NCBI RefSeq assembly: GCF_013116825.1
Contig: NZ_JABFNS010000003.1
Span: 1-64,000, forward strand
Length of the DNA: 64,000 nt
Source of the DNA: Myxococcus xanthus
GTDB taxonomy: Bacteria > Myxococcota > Myxococcia > Myxococcales > Myxococcaceae
Reading direction: 5' to 3'
A program made the translations under genes and the position numbers. Below, one piece after another: positions 46,806 to 54,859 of this stretch (positions are counted from its first letter, which is position 1; the number at the start of each line of letters is the position of its first letter). The notes beneath the pieces are model-generated. The model was not told the DNA's origin. It was given only the letters and a program-made list of their open reading frames with translations, and searched no databases.

Positions 46806-48329
46806 ATGGCGGGGAGCCTTACACATGCCAGAAGGAGCCCGTCACTGTCCCAGGCAATCAGGCCTTCATTCCTCCTGCCCTCCGTGCTGGCGCTGCTGGC
46901 GCTGCTGAGCGCGTGTGGCGCGGAACAGGACTCGGGACTGGCGCGGGTGCGCCGCACGGGGGAGCTGCGGTGGGGCGCGGATGCCCAGGGTGGAGAGCCC
47001 TACGCGATGGAGGACCCGGACGCACCTGGGGGCATGCGAGGCTTCGAGGTGGAACTGGCGGAGGCCCTGGCGCGTGAGCTGGGGGTTCGGGCCCGGTTCG
47101 TCCAGAACGACTGGTCCAGCCTGGTCCCCTCGTTGGAGCGCGGCTCGTTCGACGTGGCGCTCAACGGCCTCGAAGTCACGCCGTCGCGCTCCGGGCGCAT
47201 CCTCTTCACGCGGCCCTACTACATCTTCCAACTGCGCTTGCTGGCGCGGCGGGACGATGCGGCCGTCACCGGGCTGGACGCGCTGAAGGGCCAGCGGGTG
47301 GGGACGCTGGCCAACTCCCTGGCGTGGGACCTGCTCCGGCGCAGCGGCGTGGAGGCGGTGCCCTACGAAGGCGTGGAGGAGCCCTACATCGACCTGGAGC
47401 AGGGGCGGGTGCGCGCCGTGTTGATGGACGACATCATCGCGCAGCGCTACGGGCAGCCACGCCCAGGGCTCCGGGTGGTGGGCGACGTGGGGGACGGCTA
47501 CTACGCCATCGCCGTACGGCCCGGTGAGGAGGACCTGCGAGAGGCGCTGGACACGGCGCTGAGGAACATCGCTCGCTCGGGCGAGCTGCGCGCCATCTTC
47601 CAGCGCTGGGGCATCGACAACGCCGAGCAGCAGCGCATGGTCGACTGGACCGACGCGCAGTCCCGCGAGGTGCTGGCGCCCGCGCAGACGGCGCGCATGG
47701 GCTGGGGCCAGTGGGTGCTGTTCCTCCAGGCCGCGGGCGTGACGCTGCTGGTGTCCGTGGGCGCCATGGTGCTGGCCATTCCCCTGGGCGTGGGGCTGGC
47801 GCTGACGCGGCTGTACGGGCCTGGCTGGGCGGCCCGGCTGTCCACCGGCTACGTGGAGTTGTTTCGCGGCACGCCGGTGCTGCTTCAGCTCTACGTCCTC
47901 TACTACGGGCTGGCCGGAGTGCTCCGGTTGGACCCCATCAGCGCGGCCATCCTCGGGCTGGGCTTGAACTACGCGGCCTACGAGTCGGAGGTCTACCGCG
48001 CGGGCGTGCTGGCCGTGCCGCGAGGACAGCTGGAGGCGGCGATGGCCCTGGGCATGCCCCTGCGGCTGGCGCTGCGGCGGGTCATCCTCCCCCAGGCCTT
48101 CCGCGTGGCGCTGCCGGGGGTGGCGAACGACTTCATCGCGCTGCTCAAGGACAGCTCCTTGGTATCTGTCATCTCCGTGGTGGAGCTCACGAAGCGGATG
48201 ACGATTACCGCGGTGGATGTTCGAAGCTGGCTGATACCTGGCGCGTTGTGCGCATTGATGTACCTGGCAATGAGCTATCCCTTGTCCCGGCTGGCGAGGC
48301 ACCTGGAAGCGAGGCTGGAGCGCGGATGA
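46806..48329 (+). CDS. Amino-acid-type ABC transporter, fused binding protein and permease
   Basis: A 507-residue fusion. The lipobox (LLSAC) follows a signal sequence; residues about 45-280 form a family 3 substrate-binding domain (GFEVELAEALARELGVRARF, FDVALNGLEVTPSR). From about 300 comes a HisM/GlnP-like permease with the conserved EAA loop (EAAMALGMPLRLALRRVILP). Substrate is probably a polar amino acid or related compound. The start is uncertain: ATG 46806 lacks a ribosome site. The ATPase gene overlaps the end as ATGA, completing the transporter. Confidence 0.88.
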   Translation: MAGSLTHARRSPSLSQAIRPSFLLPSVLALLALLSACGAEQDSGLARVRRTGELRWGADAQGGEPYAMEDPDAPGGMRGFEVELAEALARELGVRARFVQNDWSSLVPSLERGSFDVALNGLEVTPSRSGRILFTRPYYIFQLRLLARRDDAAVTGLDALKGQRVGTLANSLAWDLLRRSGVEAVPYEGVEEPYIDLEQGRVRAVLMDDIIAQRYGQPRPGLRVVGDVGDGYYAIAVRPGEEDLREALDTALRNIARSGELRAIFQRWGIDNAEQQRMVDWTDAQSREVLAPAQTARMGWGQWVLFLQAAGVTLLVSVGAMVLAIPLGVGLALTRLYGPGWAARLSTGYVELFRGTPVLLQLYVLYYGLAGVLRLDPISAAILGLGLNYAAYESEVYRAGVLAVPRGQLEAAMALGMPLRLALRRVILPQAFRVALPGVANDFIALLKDSSLVSVISVVELTKRMTITAVDVRSWLIPGALCALMYLAMSYPLSRLARHLEARLERG

Positions 48330-49090
48330 TTGAAGTCGAGAAGCTGAGCAAGCGCTACGAGGGGCGGCCGGTGCTGGAGGGCATCAACGCCGTCTTCTCC
48401 CCGGGCGAGGTGACGGCGTTGGTGGGCCCCTCCGGTGGAGGCAAGAGCACGCTGCTGCGGTGCCTCAACGGGCTGGAGTCCTTCGACGCGGGCGTGGTGC
48501 GCGTGGGGCCGGACACGCTGGTCCCAGGCGATGTCCGCGCGCAGGGCGAGAAGGTGCGCCGCATCCGCCGCCGCGTCGGCTTCGTCTTCCAGCAGTGGCA
48601 CCTGTTCGCGCATCGCACGGCGTTGGGCAATGTGACGGAGGCCCCCATGCACGTGAAGGGCATGGGCCGGCCAGAGGCCAACGAGCGGGGCCGGGCGTTG
48701 TTGGCGAAGGTCGGCTTGTCCCACCGCGAGGACGCGTACCCCTCCGAGCTCTCCGGCGGCGAGCAGCAGCGGGTGGCCATTGCCCGGGCCCTGGCCATGG
48801 AGCCGGAGGTGCTGCTGATGGACGAGCCCACCAGCGCGTTGGATCCGGAGCGGGTGGGGGCGCTGATTGATTTGTTGGAGCAACTGCTCGCGGACGGCCT
48901 CACCCTGGTGGCGGTGACCCACGAGATGCGCTTCGCGTACGAGTTGGCCTCGCGCGTGTTGGTGCTCCACGGCGGGCACATCATCGAAGAGGGCCCGCCC
49001 GCCCGGGTGCTCGCCAATCCACACCATGAGCGCACGCGTGCCTTCCTGGGGCTGGGCCGCGTCCCCGCGCTGCGCACCCTGGGGGCCTGA
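48326..49090 (+). CDS. Amino-acid-type ABC transporter ATP-binding protein
   Basis: A 254-residue ATPase of the GlnQ/HisP group. Walker A is GPSGGGKSTLLRCLNG, the Q-loop VFQQWHLFAHRTALGNVTEAP, the signature LSGGEQQRVAIARALAM, Walker B LLMDEPTSALDPE, and the switch histidine in VTHEM. It energises the fused receptor-permease encoded upstream, with overlapping stop and start. Confidence 0.93.
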   Translation: MIEVEKLSKRYEGRPVLEGINAVFSPGEVTALVGPSGGGKSTLLRCLNGLESFDAGVVRVGPDTLVPGDVRAQGEKVRRIRRRVGFVFQQWHLFAHRTALGNVTEAPMHVKGMGRPEANERGRALLAKVGLSHREDAYPSELSGGEQQRVAIARALAMEPEVLLMDEPTSALDPERVGALIDLLEQLLADGLTLVAVTHEMRFAYELASRVLVLHGGHIIEEGPPARVLANPHHERTRAFLGLGRVPALRTLGA

Positions 49091-49195
49091 GCGCCTCACT
49101 GGCATCGCGGCCCGCCCGCCGGGCATGCTGGCGGACGGGCCGGGCAGAACCGGCGCACTGGCGGTGTTCCTCGCCGCGTCCCGCGAAGGAGAGGC

Positions 49196-49963
49196 ATGCG
49201 TCGAGAGGTCCAGTGGATGGAGTGGGGGCAGGGGCGGGGGCCTCGGGTGCTGCTGCTGCCCGGACTGGGCGCGCGTGGCACCGGCTTCCAGGCGCTGGCC
49301 CACCAGTTGTTGCCCTGGGCCCGTCCCATCCTGGTGGAGTACCCCGAAGGTGAGGCGGCCGCGTGCGGCGCGGGCGCCTTGGCGCGGCAGGTGCTGCGCG
49401 CCGTGGGGGCGGTGGACGCGGTGGTAGCCAGCTCCTTCGGAGGCATGGTGGCCGCGCACCTGGCGGCGGCTGGCGCGGCGCGAGGCGTGGCCTTCCTGGG
49501 CGCCTTTACCCGCACGGAGCACCTGGGCGTGCGCGGGCTCGCCATTGGCATGATGGGCCCCATCGCCCGGTGGGCCCGGCCGGGCGCGGTGGCGGCGGGG
49601 CTCGCGGCCTGGACGCCGGTGTCATTCTCCCGTGTGCCCGAAGTCGTGCCCACCACGGCGCTGGAGCGCAGCTCCACCTGGCATCGCGCCCTGGCCATCC
49701 GGGGCGAGGCGCCCCCACCGGAGCTGCGCAGGCTGCCCGTGTCCTGCCTCTGTATCCAGGGGACGCGGGACGTGCTGGTGCCGCCGTCCACGGTGGAGCG
49801 CCTGGCCGCGTCGCTGCCGCCGGGAACGCCCCGGCACCTGCTGCGGGGCGCGGGGCATGTGCCCTACTTCACGCACCCGGAGGCGTGCGCGGGGCTCCTG
49901 CGGCCCTGGTTGGCGGCCCTGGACGCGGCGGCGGCGCCCGAATTGGAGAGCAGCGCCGCCTGA
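49196..49963 (+). CDS. Alpha/beta hydrolase
   Basis: A 255-residue alpha/beta hydrolase of the BioH/haloperoxidase shape. The N-terminal strand and HGxG-like region are VLLLPGLGARGTGF. The nucleophile elbow is ASSFGGM, a slight variant of GxSxG with alanine first. Candidate acid and base are in GTRDVLVPP and GAGHVPYFTHPE. The substrate is unknown. It follows the ABC ATPase with a 105-base gap. Confidence 0.85.
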   Translation: MRREVQWMEWGQGRGPRVLLLPGLGARGTGFQALAHQLLPWARPILVEYPEGEAAACGAGALARQVLRAVGAVDAVVASSFGGMVAAHLAAAGAARGVAFLGAFTRTEHLGVRGLAIGMMGPIARWARPGAVAAGLAAWTPVSFSRVPEVVPTTALERSSTWHRALAIRGEAPPPELRRLPVSCLCIQGTRDVLVPPSTVERLAASLPPGTPRHLLRGAGHVPYFTHPEACAGLLRPWLAALDAAAAPELESSAA

Positions 49964-50049
49964 CGCAGTCCGGCAGGGGGGGGCGGGGCTCTGTCGGGCC
50001 GACAAGGGGATGTACGGATGGCGCGGGGATCGCTACCTTTCGGGCGCCA

Positions 50050-50865
50050 ATGCAGAACCGTCTCACGCGATTGCTCGTCACCCTCTTCGTTGTCTCCGCG
50101 ACGCCCGCGCCCGCTGCTTCCGTGCAGGAGCCGTCGCCCTCCGCCGTGGCGCCCACGGCCGTGCCGCCGCCCGCCGCGGCACCGGAGGCCCCCGCTCCGT
50201 CGCCCGAAGTGGCGCGCAAGCACAAGGTGTTGCTGCTGGGGGACAGCCTCATCGCCACCGGCTTCGGGGAGTACCTCCAGGCCCAGTTGGACGCGCACCC
50301 GCGCATCCAGTCGGCCCGCCGCGCCAAGTCCTCCACGGGCCTGGCCCGTCCGGACTTCTTCGATTGGATGGACGTGGGCCGCGAGGAGGTGGAGCGTCAC
50401 CAGCCGGACGTCGTCGTCGTCATCCTCGGGGGCAACGACGGGCAGTCGCTCCAGGACACCCAGGGGGGCAAGGCCATCCACTGGGGACATGCGGGGTGGG
50501 AGGCCGCCTACCGTCAGCGCATCAATGACTTCCTGACCGTGCTCTCCTCGCCCGGCCGGAAGATTGTCTGGTTGGAGCTGCCGGCCACGGGGCTCAAGCG
50601 CTTCGAGCAGAAGCTGCGCATCATCCGCGCCCTCCAGCGCGAGGTCATCTCCTCCCGGGAGGATGCGGTGCACCTGGACACGCGCCCCTTCTTCACCGAC
50701 GCGAAGGGGCGGGCGCTGCGTCAGGCCCACGTGGATGGCTTCCGCAAGCCCATGCGCCTGCGCATGGCGGACGGCGTGCACTTCACCGTCGCGGGCGGCC
50801 GTTACTTCGCCAACAAGGTGTACCCCGAGGTGCTGGGCGTGCTGGGCCTGCTCCAGCAGGGCTAG
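50050..50865 (+). CDS. Exported SGNH-hydrolase (DUF459-like)
   Basis: A 271-residue exported protein. A signal peptide precedes a Pro/Ala-rich linker to about residue 55, then an SGNH esterase fold: block I VLLLGDSLIATGFGEYL with the nucleophile serine, block III VVVILGGNDGQS, and the C-terminal DGVHFTVAGG with acid and base. DUF459 proteins resemble enzymes acting on periplasmic glycans or acetyl groups, but the substrate is unknown. No ribosome site is seen before the ATG at 50050. Confidence 0.87.
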   Translation: MQNRLTRLLVTLFVVSATPAPAASVQEPSPSAVAPTAVPPPAAAPEAPAPSPEVARKHKVLLLGDSLIATGFGEYLQAQLDAHPRIQSARRAKSSTGLARPDFFDWMDVGREEVERHQPDVVVVILGGNDGQSLQDTQGGKAIHWGHAGWEAAYRQRINDFLTVLSSPGRKIVWLELPATGLKRFEQKLRIIRALQREVISSREDAVHLDTRPFFTDAKGRALRQAHVDGFRKPMRLRMADGVHFTVAGGRYFANKVYPEVLGVLGLLQQG

Positions 50866-50884
50866 CGGCGCGGCGAAGGCCGCA

Positions 50885-51057
50885 TCAGCGCGGGCCCAGG
50901 GCGGTGATGAGCCGCTCGGCCTGCTCGCGGATGTCGCGGTGGGTGCTCGCCTGGCGTGCGTGAGCGCCTGGACCTTGTCGTTGTCCGCCAGGGCCAGCGC
51001 CAGGTCGAGATGACGGAGTGAGCCTTCGTCCCACTGCGCGCGCGAATCGAGCTCCAC
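50885..51057 (-). pseudogene. Short frameshifted helical gene after the GspE-N protein
   Basis: From a GTG at 51057, 18 bases after the upstream gene's stop, the frame reads VELDSRAQWDEGSLRHL and LALADNDKVQALTHA. A one-base shift near 50953 then continues naturally as RQASTHRDIREQAERLITAL to a TGA at 50885. Together this makes a 57-residue helical peptide. Either the gene is broken or the sequence has a one-base error here. Confidence 0.45.
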
Positions 51058-51074
51058 GGGCGTCCAGGTGGGAT

Positions 51075-51935
51075 TCAGTGCGAGGGTGGGGCCGAGTCGG
51101 GCGAGCCGGGGTGGGGCCTCAGCCGGCGGACGGCGCGCAGTAGGAGCTCCTCGTCCCGGGGGCTGGCCAGGAAGCCGCGTGCGCCGAGCTCGCGGACCCG
51201 GTCGAAGCTCTCGTCGTCGCTGCCGTGGACGATGAGGGCGCCCTGGATGCGGACCTCCCCGGCCAGCAGGCCCTCCATGGCCTGGAGGGGCGCGAGCACG
51301 ACGTCCTCCGGCCCGGTGTGCAGCACCTCCAAGGGGGTGGCGGTGCGGGCCTGGAGGCCGTTCCTCGCCAGCAGCCGGGTGATGAGCACCGCCGTGACGG
51401 GCGGCCAGCCATAGAGCAGCAGGGGGCCCCCGGGCGCGAGTGGGGGGGGCGCGGGCGGCTCGGCGGGCGTCTCGATGCCATAGAGGCCGGCCAGCGCACG
51501 GGCCAGCGCCGCGTCCGCGGCGATGTGCGCTTCGACGCGTGGCATTCCGGACACGGCGCGGACGGCGTCCACCGCATCCAGCGACACGGGGGCGGGCAGC
51601 GCGATGTGGAGCACTTCCCGCTCACCCTGGTCCAGCAGCACCTTATCGATGCGCAGCGGGACGACCCGATACTGGCGCGCCACGCGAGCGGGGATGTGGT
51701 CCAGCAGCCGGGTGTCTGGTGGGGTCCGTTCCAGGTCCACCGCGTCCACGCCGAACTGCTCGGCGAGTCCGCGAAGCACATCGGCTTCGGAGCAGAGGCC
51801 CTCTCGCACCAGCGCCCGCCCGAGCGGGACATGCACCTCATGGTGATGCACCAATCCCACCCGGAGCTGGGCGCGGTTGAGCACTCCCTGCTCCAGGAGA
51901 ATCTCGCCGAGCGGACGTCGTGAGCCGGTCTCCAT
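51075..51935 (-). CDS. GspE N-domain (MshEN) protein with receiver-like C-terminal domain
   Basis: About 286 residues. The first 130 are a type II secretion ATPase N-terminal domain (RPLGEILLEQGVLNRAQLRVGL, VLRGLAEQFGVDAVDLER, HIPARVARQYRVVPLRI), a module that can bind cyclic di-GMP. A proline-rich linker follows, then a receiver-like domain (LLYGWPPVTAVLITRLLARN, GALIVHGSDDESFDRV) lacking clear acidic phospho-acceptor residues. There is no ATPase domain. Such fusions are common in myxobacteria. The ATG at 51935 follows a small GAAGAC/GTCTTC hairpin (51938-51954); a GTG at 51956 is the alternative. Confidence 0.8.
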   Translation of the reverse strand: METGSRRPLGEILLEQGVLNRAQLRVGLVHHHEVHVPLGRALVREGLCSEADVLRGLAEQFGVDAVDLERTPPDTRLLDHIPARVARQYRVVPLRIDKVLLDQGEREVLHIALPAPVSLDAVDAVRAVSGMPRVEAHIAADAALARALAGLYGIETPAEPPAPPPLAPGGPLLLYGWPPVTAVLITRLLARNGLQARTATPLEVLHTGPEDVVLAPLQAMEGLLAGEVRIQGALIVHGSDDESFDRVRELGARGFLASPRDEELLLRAVRRLRPHPGSPDSAPPSH

Positions 51936-52024
51936 GAGAAGACATGAAGTCTTCACTCGACGCCCCGGTCGGCGAGAGGCGCCCCGCCGAGGGCTCGCCA
52001 GGTCGCCTGCCTTGCTGGCGGGGC

Positions 52025-52393
52025 TTAGCCGCGCGAGGCGAAGTGCTGCTCGTAGGCCTCGGGCTTGAAGCCCACGAGGACGGTGTCACCGGTGACGAGC
52101 ACGGGGCGCTTCACCAGCTTCCCATCCGCGGCCAGCCACTCGACCAGCTCCGCGTCGCTGGCGGCATCCACCTTCGCCTTGCCGAGCGCGCGGTAGCTCT
52201 GGCCGCTGGTGTTGAGCCACTTGCGGACGGAGACGCCGCTGCGAGCAATCCATTGCTTCAGCTCCGCCACGGTGGGCGGCATCTCGACGATGGGGCGCAC
52301 CTGGTGGGCAATACCCTGCTCCTGCAACCACTTCAGCGCTTTCTTGCAGGTGCCACAGCCCGAGTATGAGAGTACGAGGACGTCTTTCGCCAT
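52025..52393 (-). CDS. Spx/MgsR (ArsC-like) family protein
   Basis: A 122-residue thioredoxin-fold protein of the ArsC/Spx/MgsR group. The redox motif is SGCGTCKKALKWL with CxxC. RPVLVTGDTVLVGFKPEAYE matches the family C-terminus. Spx and MgsR contact RNA polymerase in Firmicutes; in proteobacteria the role is unclear, and arsenate reduction is unlikely given the CxxC. It is divergent from the beta-helix lipoprotein. Confidence 0.88.
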   Translation of the reverse strand: MAKDVLVLSYSGCGTCKKALKWLQEQGIAHQVRPIVEMPPTVAELKQWIARSGVSVRKWLNTSGQSYRALGKAKVDAASDAELVEWLAADGKLVKRPVLVTGDTVLVGFKPEAYEQHFASRG

Positions 52394-52498
52394 GCGCGCG
52401 CTTGTAACAGGGCACCCGCGTCCCTCCCAGCGATGAGTCCGCGGGTCGTGCGGACCCGGTTTGCGAGCCGCCAGCAGCGCGTGTTAGCGCGACGGGAC

Positions 52499-53770
52499 AT
52501 GAAAGCCTCCCGCCTCCCGCGCTCGCTGTTCGCGCTCCCCGTGGTCCTGGTGCTTGCTGCCTGTTCGTCGGGGCCCGATGACAGGCCCTCTCCCGGAGAC
52601 GACGCGGGCACGCCAGACAGTGGCACCGATGCGGGCACGCCGGACGCGGGGCCGGACATCGAGGTCCCCGAGGATGGCGGCACGATTGTCAGGGGGACGT
52701 TGACGGGACGGCTCACGGTGGAGGGCTCGCCGTACCGGGTGGAGGGGGATTCAGACGGGGTCGTCACCATTCCCCGCGGACAGGTGCTGACGGTGGGGCC
52801 GGGCGTCATCCTGGACTTCCGTGGCCGGCCGGAGGTGTCGGAGCGGGACGTGGATTCGGACGCCCCGGACAATGTGATGAACCACCAGGCGGGCCGCGTG
52901 GAGGTCCGCGTGTACGGCGCCATCCAGGTCCGGGGAACGGCGGATGCGCCCGTGCTGCTGACGTCCACCAACCCCCATGGCTGGTGGGGGATGAACTTCT
53001 ACGGCGCCAACTCCGTGGGCTCGGGTGACCCGGTGTTCGAGCACATGATTTTCGAGAAGGTGCGCAAGAACCAATACAACAGCGACCGCGATTGGACGCG
53101 TGCCGCGCTGTGGGTCTACTACCCGGGCGCGGTGACGATTACGGATTCGGTGTTCCGTGACAACGAGTCCTCCGCCAACTGCGGCGCGTTGGACCTGATG
53201 TTCACCGACGGTTCGCGAGTGGAAAACACCGTCTTCGAGAACAACCGCATCCGTGAAATCGACCGCTTCGCGCAGCCGGGCACCTCCTCGATGGCCGGCG
53301 GTGGCGCGGTGTGCATCACCCACGGTCGCAACACGGTGCTGCGTGGCAACACGTTCCGGGGCAACTTCGTGCAGGCCTTCGGCGGCTCGCTGACGAGCGA
53401 CCTCTGGGAGCGGCCCATCCTCACGTGGCCCAACCCCCAGGGCATCTTTGACCTGGGCGGTGGTGCCGCCATCCACTACTTCCAGCCGGACAATGACCTG
53501 CTGGAGGGCAACGTGTTCGACGGCAACTTCATCCCGCTGGGCCCTGGCGCGGCCGTCCAGTTGGAGGACATCGGCGGGACGCGGACCGTCGTCATGCGAG
53601 GCAACCGCTTCGTGAACAACCGGGGCGGGGCCGGAGGTGTCATCACCTGCAACCGCGGGTCGAATACGGGGGAGCTGGTCATCACCCGCGACAACGTCTT
53701 CACTGGCAACACGGTGAATGGACAGCCGGCCACCAACATGACGGGCGACTGCGGCGTGGTGACGCAGTAA
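52499..53770 (+). CDS. Right-handed beta-helix lipoprotein
   Basis: A 423-residue lipoprotein; lipobox LVLAAC after a signal peptide. A low-complexity Asp/Gly/Thr/Pro spacer (residues about 22-58, typical of myxobacterial surface lipoproteins) leads to a parallel beta-helix with repeated N-rich turns: DSVFRDNESSANCGA, NTVFENNRIREID, NTFRGNFVQAFGG, NVFDGNFIPLG. The fold occurs in polysaccharide lyases and adhesins, but no catalytic residues are evident. It converges on the protease gene, six bases apart. Confidence 0.82.
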   Translation: MKASRLPRSLFALPVVLVLAACSSGPDDRPSPGDDAGTPDSGTDAGTPDAGPDIEVPEDGGTIVRGTLTGRLTVEGSPYRVEGDSDGVVTIPRGQVLTVGPGVILDFRGRPEVSERDVDSDAPDNVMNHQAGRVEVRVYGAIQVRGTADAPVLLTSTNPHGWWGMNFYGANSVGSGDPVFEHMIFEKVRKNQYNSDRDWTRAALWVYYPGAVTITDSVFRDNESSANCGALDLMFTDGSRVENTVFENNRIREIDRFAQPGTSSMAGGGAVCITHGRNTVLRGNTFRGNFVQAFGGSLTSDLWERPILTWPNPQGIFDLGGGAAIHYFQPDNDLLEGNVFDGNFIPLGPGAAVQLEDIGGTRTVVMRGNRFVNNRGGAGGVITCNRGSNTGELVITRDNVFTGNTVNGQPATNMTGDCGVVTQ

Positions 53771-53776
53771 CGGTCC

Positions 53777-54859
53777 TCACGGCGAGGCGAAGCGGACGCC
53801 CGCGCGGCTCAGCAGCGGGTCGTCCGCCAGTTGCCACAGCGCGACGGCGTGGTTCTCCTGCCGGGTGCCACCGAAGTGCAGGCCGAGCACTGCGTGCGTC
53901 TCCAAGTCGACGATGGGCGAGCCGGAGCTGCCGCCCAACGTGGAGCAGTCATGGGAGAGCTGCTGCCGGGCCGGGTCGAGCGAGAGCAGCTCGCCGGGCT
54001 GGAGCCGCTTCACGCCGAAGGCATCCGCGAAGATGCGCAGCAGCACCTCGGGCGGCGTCCGGCTGTGGTCCTTCATGGGGTAGCCCACGCAGTACAAGGC
54101 GCGGGAGTCCGTCGCGTCCGGTGCTTGAGTGGCGAGCCGCAGCGGGGCGGGACGAAGCACCGCCCCCTTGGGCTCGCCCAGTCGCAGCAGCGCCAGGTCA
54201 TGCACGGCGTGAACCGCCGCGACGCCTTGGATGGGGAAGGTGGCCTGGGCATCGCGCTGGTGCTCCCCCAGCCAGTCCACCCGAGGCACCACGCCGAGCC
54301 GCAGCACCCACCTGTCCGTCGCCTGCCGACAGAAGTGCTGCGCGACGTGACGGTTGGTCATCACCAGCGTATCGGTCACCAGGAAGCCCGTGCCGAGCAT
54401 GCCGCTTCCGGCCAACTCGATGCGTCCGGTGGCGTCGATGGTCCGCTCGATGTCCTCGCGGTGTTGCTCCAACATCTCCCACCCCACGGGCGGCGCACCG
54501 AAGCTGCCGTTCCGGATGGCGAGGGCAGGGCGCCCGAAGAAGGCGACGACCGTTTCCAGCGCCGTTCGCTCGGTTTCGGAGAGGGGTGAGTCTTCCCCTG
54601 AGTGCTCCAGCCGTGCCAGGACCTGAGCGCCCGTCGTCAGCAAGTCACGTAGCTCGTCGCGGAGAGCATCGGCAGTCACCTTGCCGACGACGGAGGTGGG
54701 CACGCGCCAGGAGGGGGGGAAGTGCGTGGCGACGAGCGCCTCCACACCCTCGGGGTGCAGTGCCTCGCGGACCTTCGGCAGGTCGCGGAGGGTGCGGCGT
54801 GCCAGGTGCAACGGCTCACGGTCTTGCTGGGTGGCGCTCATGGAGACGTCGTGCCTCAC
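53777..54859 (-). CDS. Trypsin-like serine protease of the STAND operon
   Basis: A 360-residue (or 354 from ATG 54841) protein without signal peptide. Residues about 15-140 are helical and resemble a death-like or effector-associated adaptor module (LARRTLRDLPKVREALHPEG). The protease domain has the triad H171 in TNRHVAQHF, D221 in VHDLALLRL and S312 in LGGSSGSPI. A cytoplasmic location is likely. The GTG at 54859 overlaps the upstream gene's stop as GTGA, so both are translated together. The pairing suggests the STAND protein recruits or activates this protease. Confidence 0.88.
   Translation of the reverse strand: MRHDVSMSATQQDREPLHLARRTLRDLPKVREALHPEGVEALVATHFPPSWRVPTSVVGKVTADALRDELRDLLTTGAQVLARLEHSGEDSPLSETERTALETVVAFFGRPALAIRNGSFGAPPVGWEMLEQHREDIERTIDATGRIELAGSGMLGTGFLVTDTLVMTNRHVAQHFCRQATDRWVLRLGVVPRVDWLGEHQRDAQATFPIQGVAAVHAVHDLALLRLGEPKGAVLRPAPLRLATQAPDATDSRALYCVGYPMKDHSRTPPEVLLRIFADAFGVKRLQPGELLSLDPARQQLSHDCSTLGGSSGSPIVDLETHAVLGLHFGGTRQENHAVALWQLADDPLLSRAGVRFASP

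Noticed and set aside
51938-51954. GAAGAC/GTCTTC hairpin as a regulator site
   Set aside because: Six-base arms this close to a start are frequent by chance; noted only in the gene entry.
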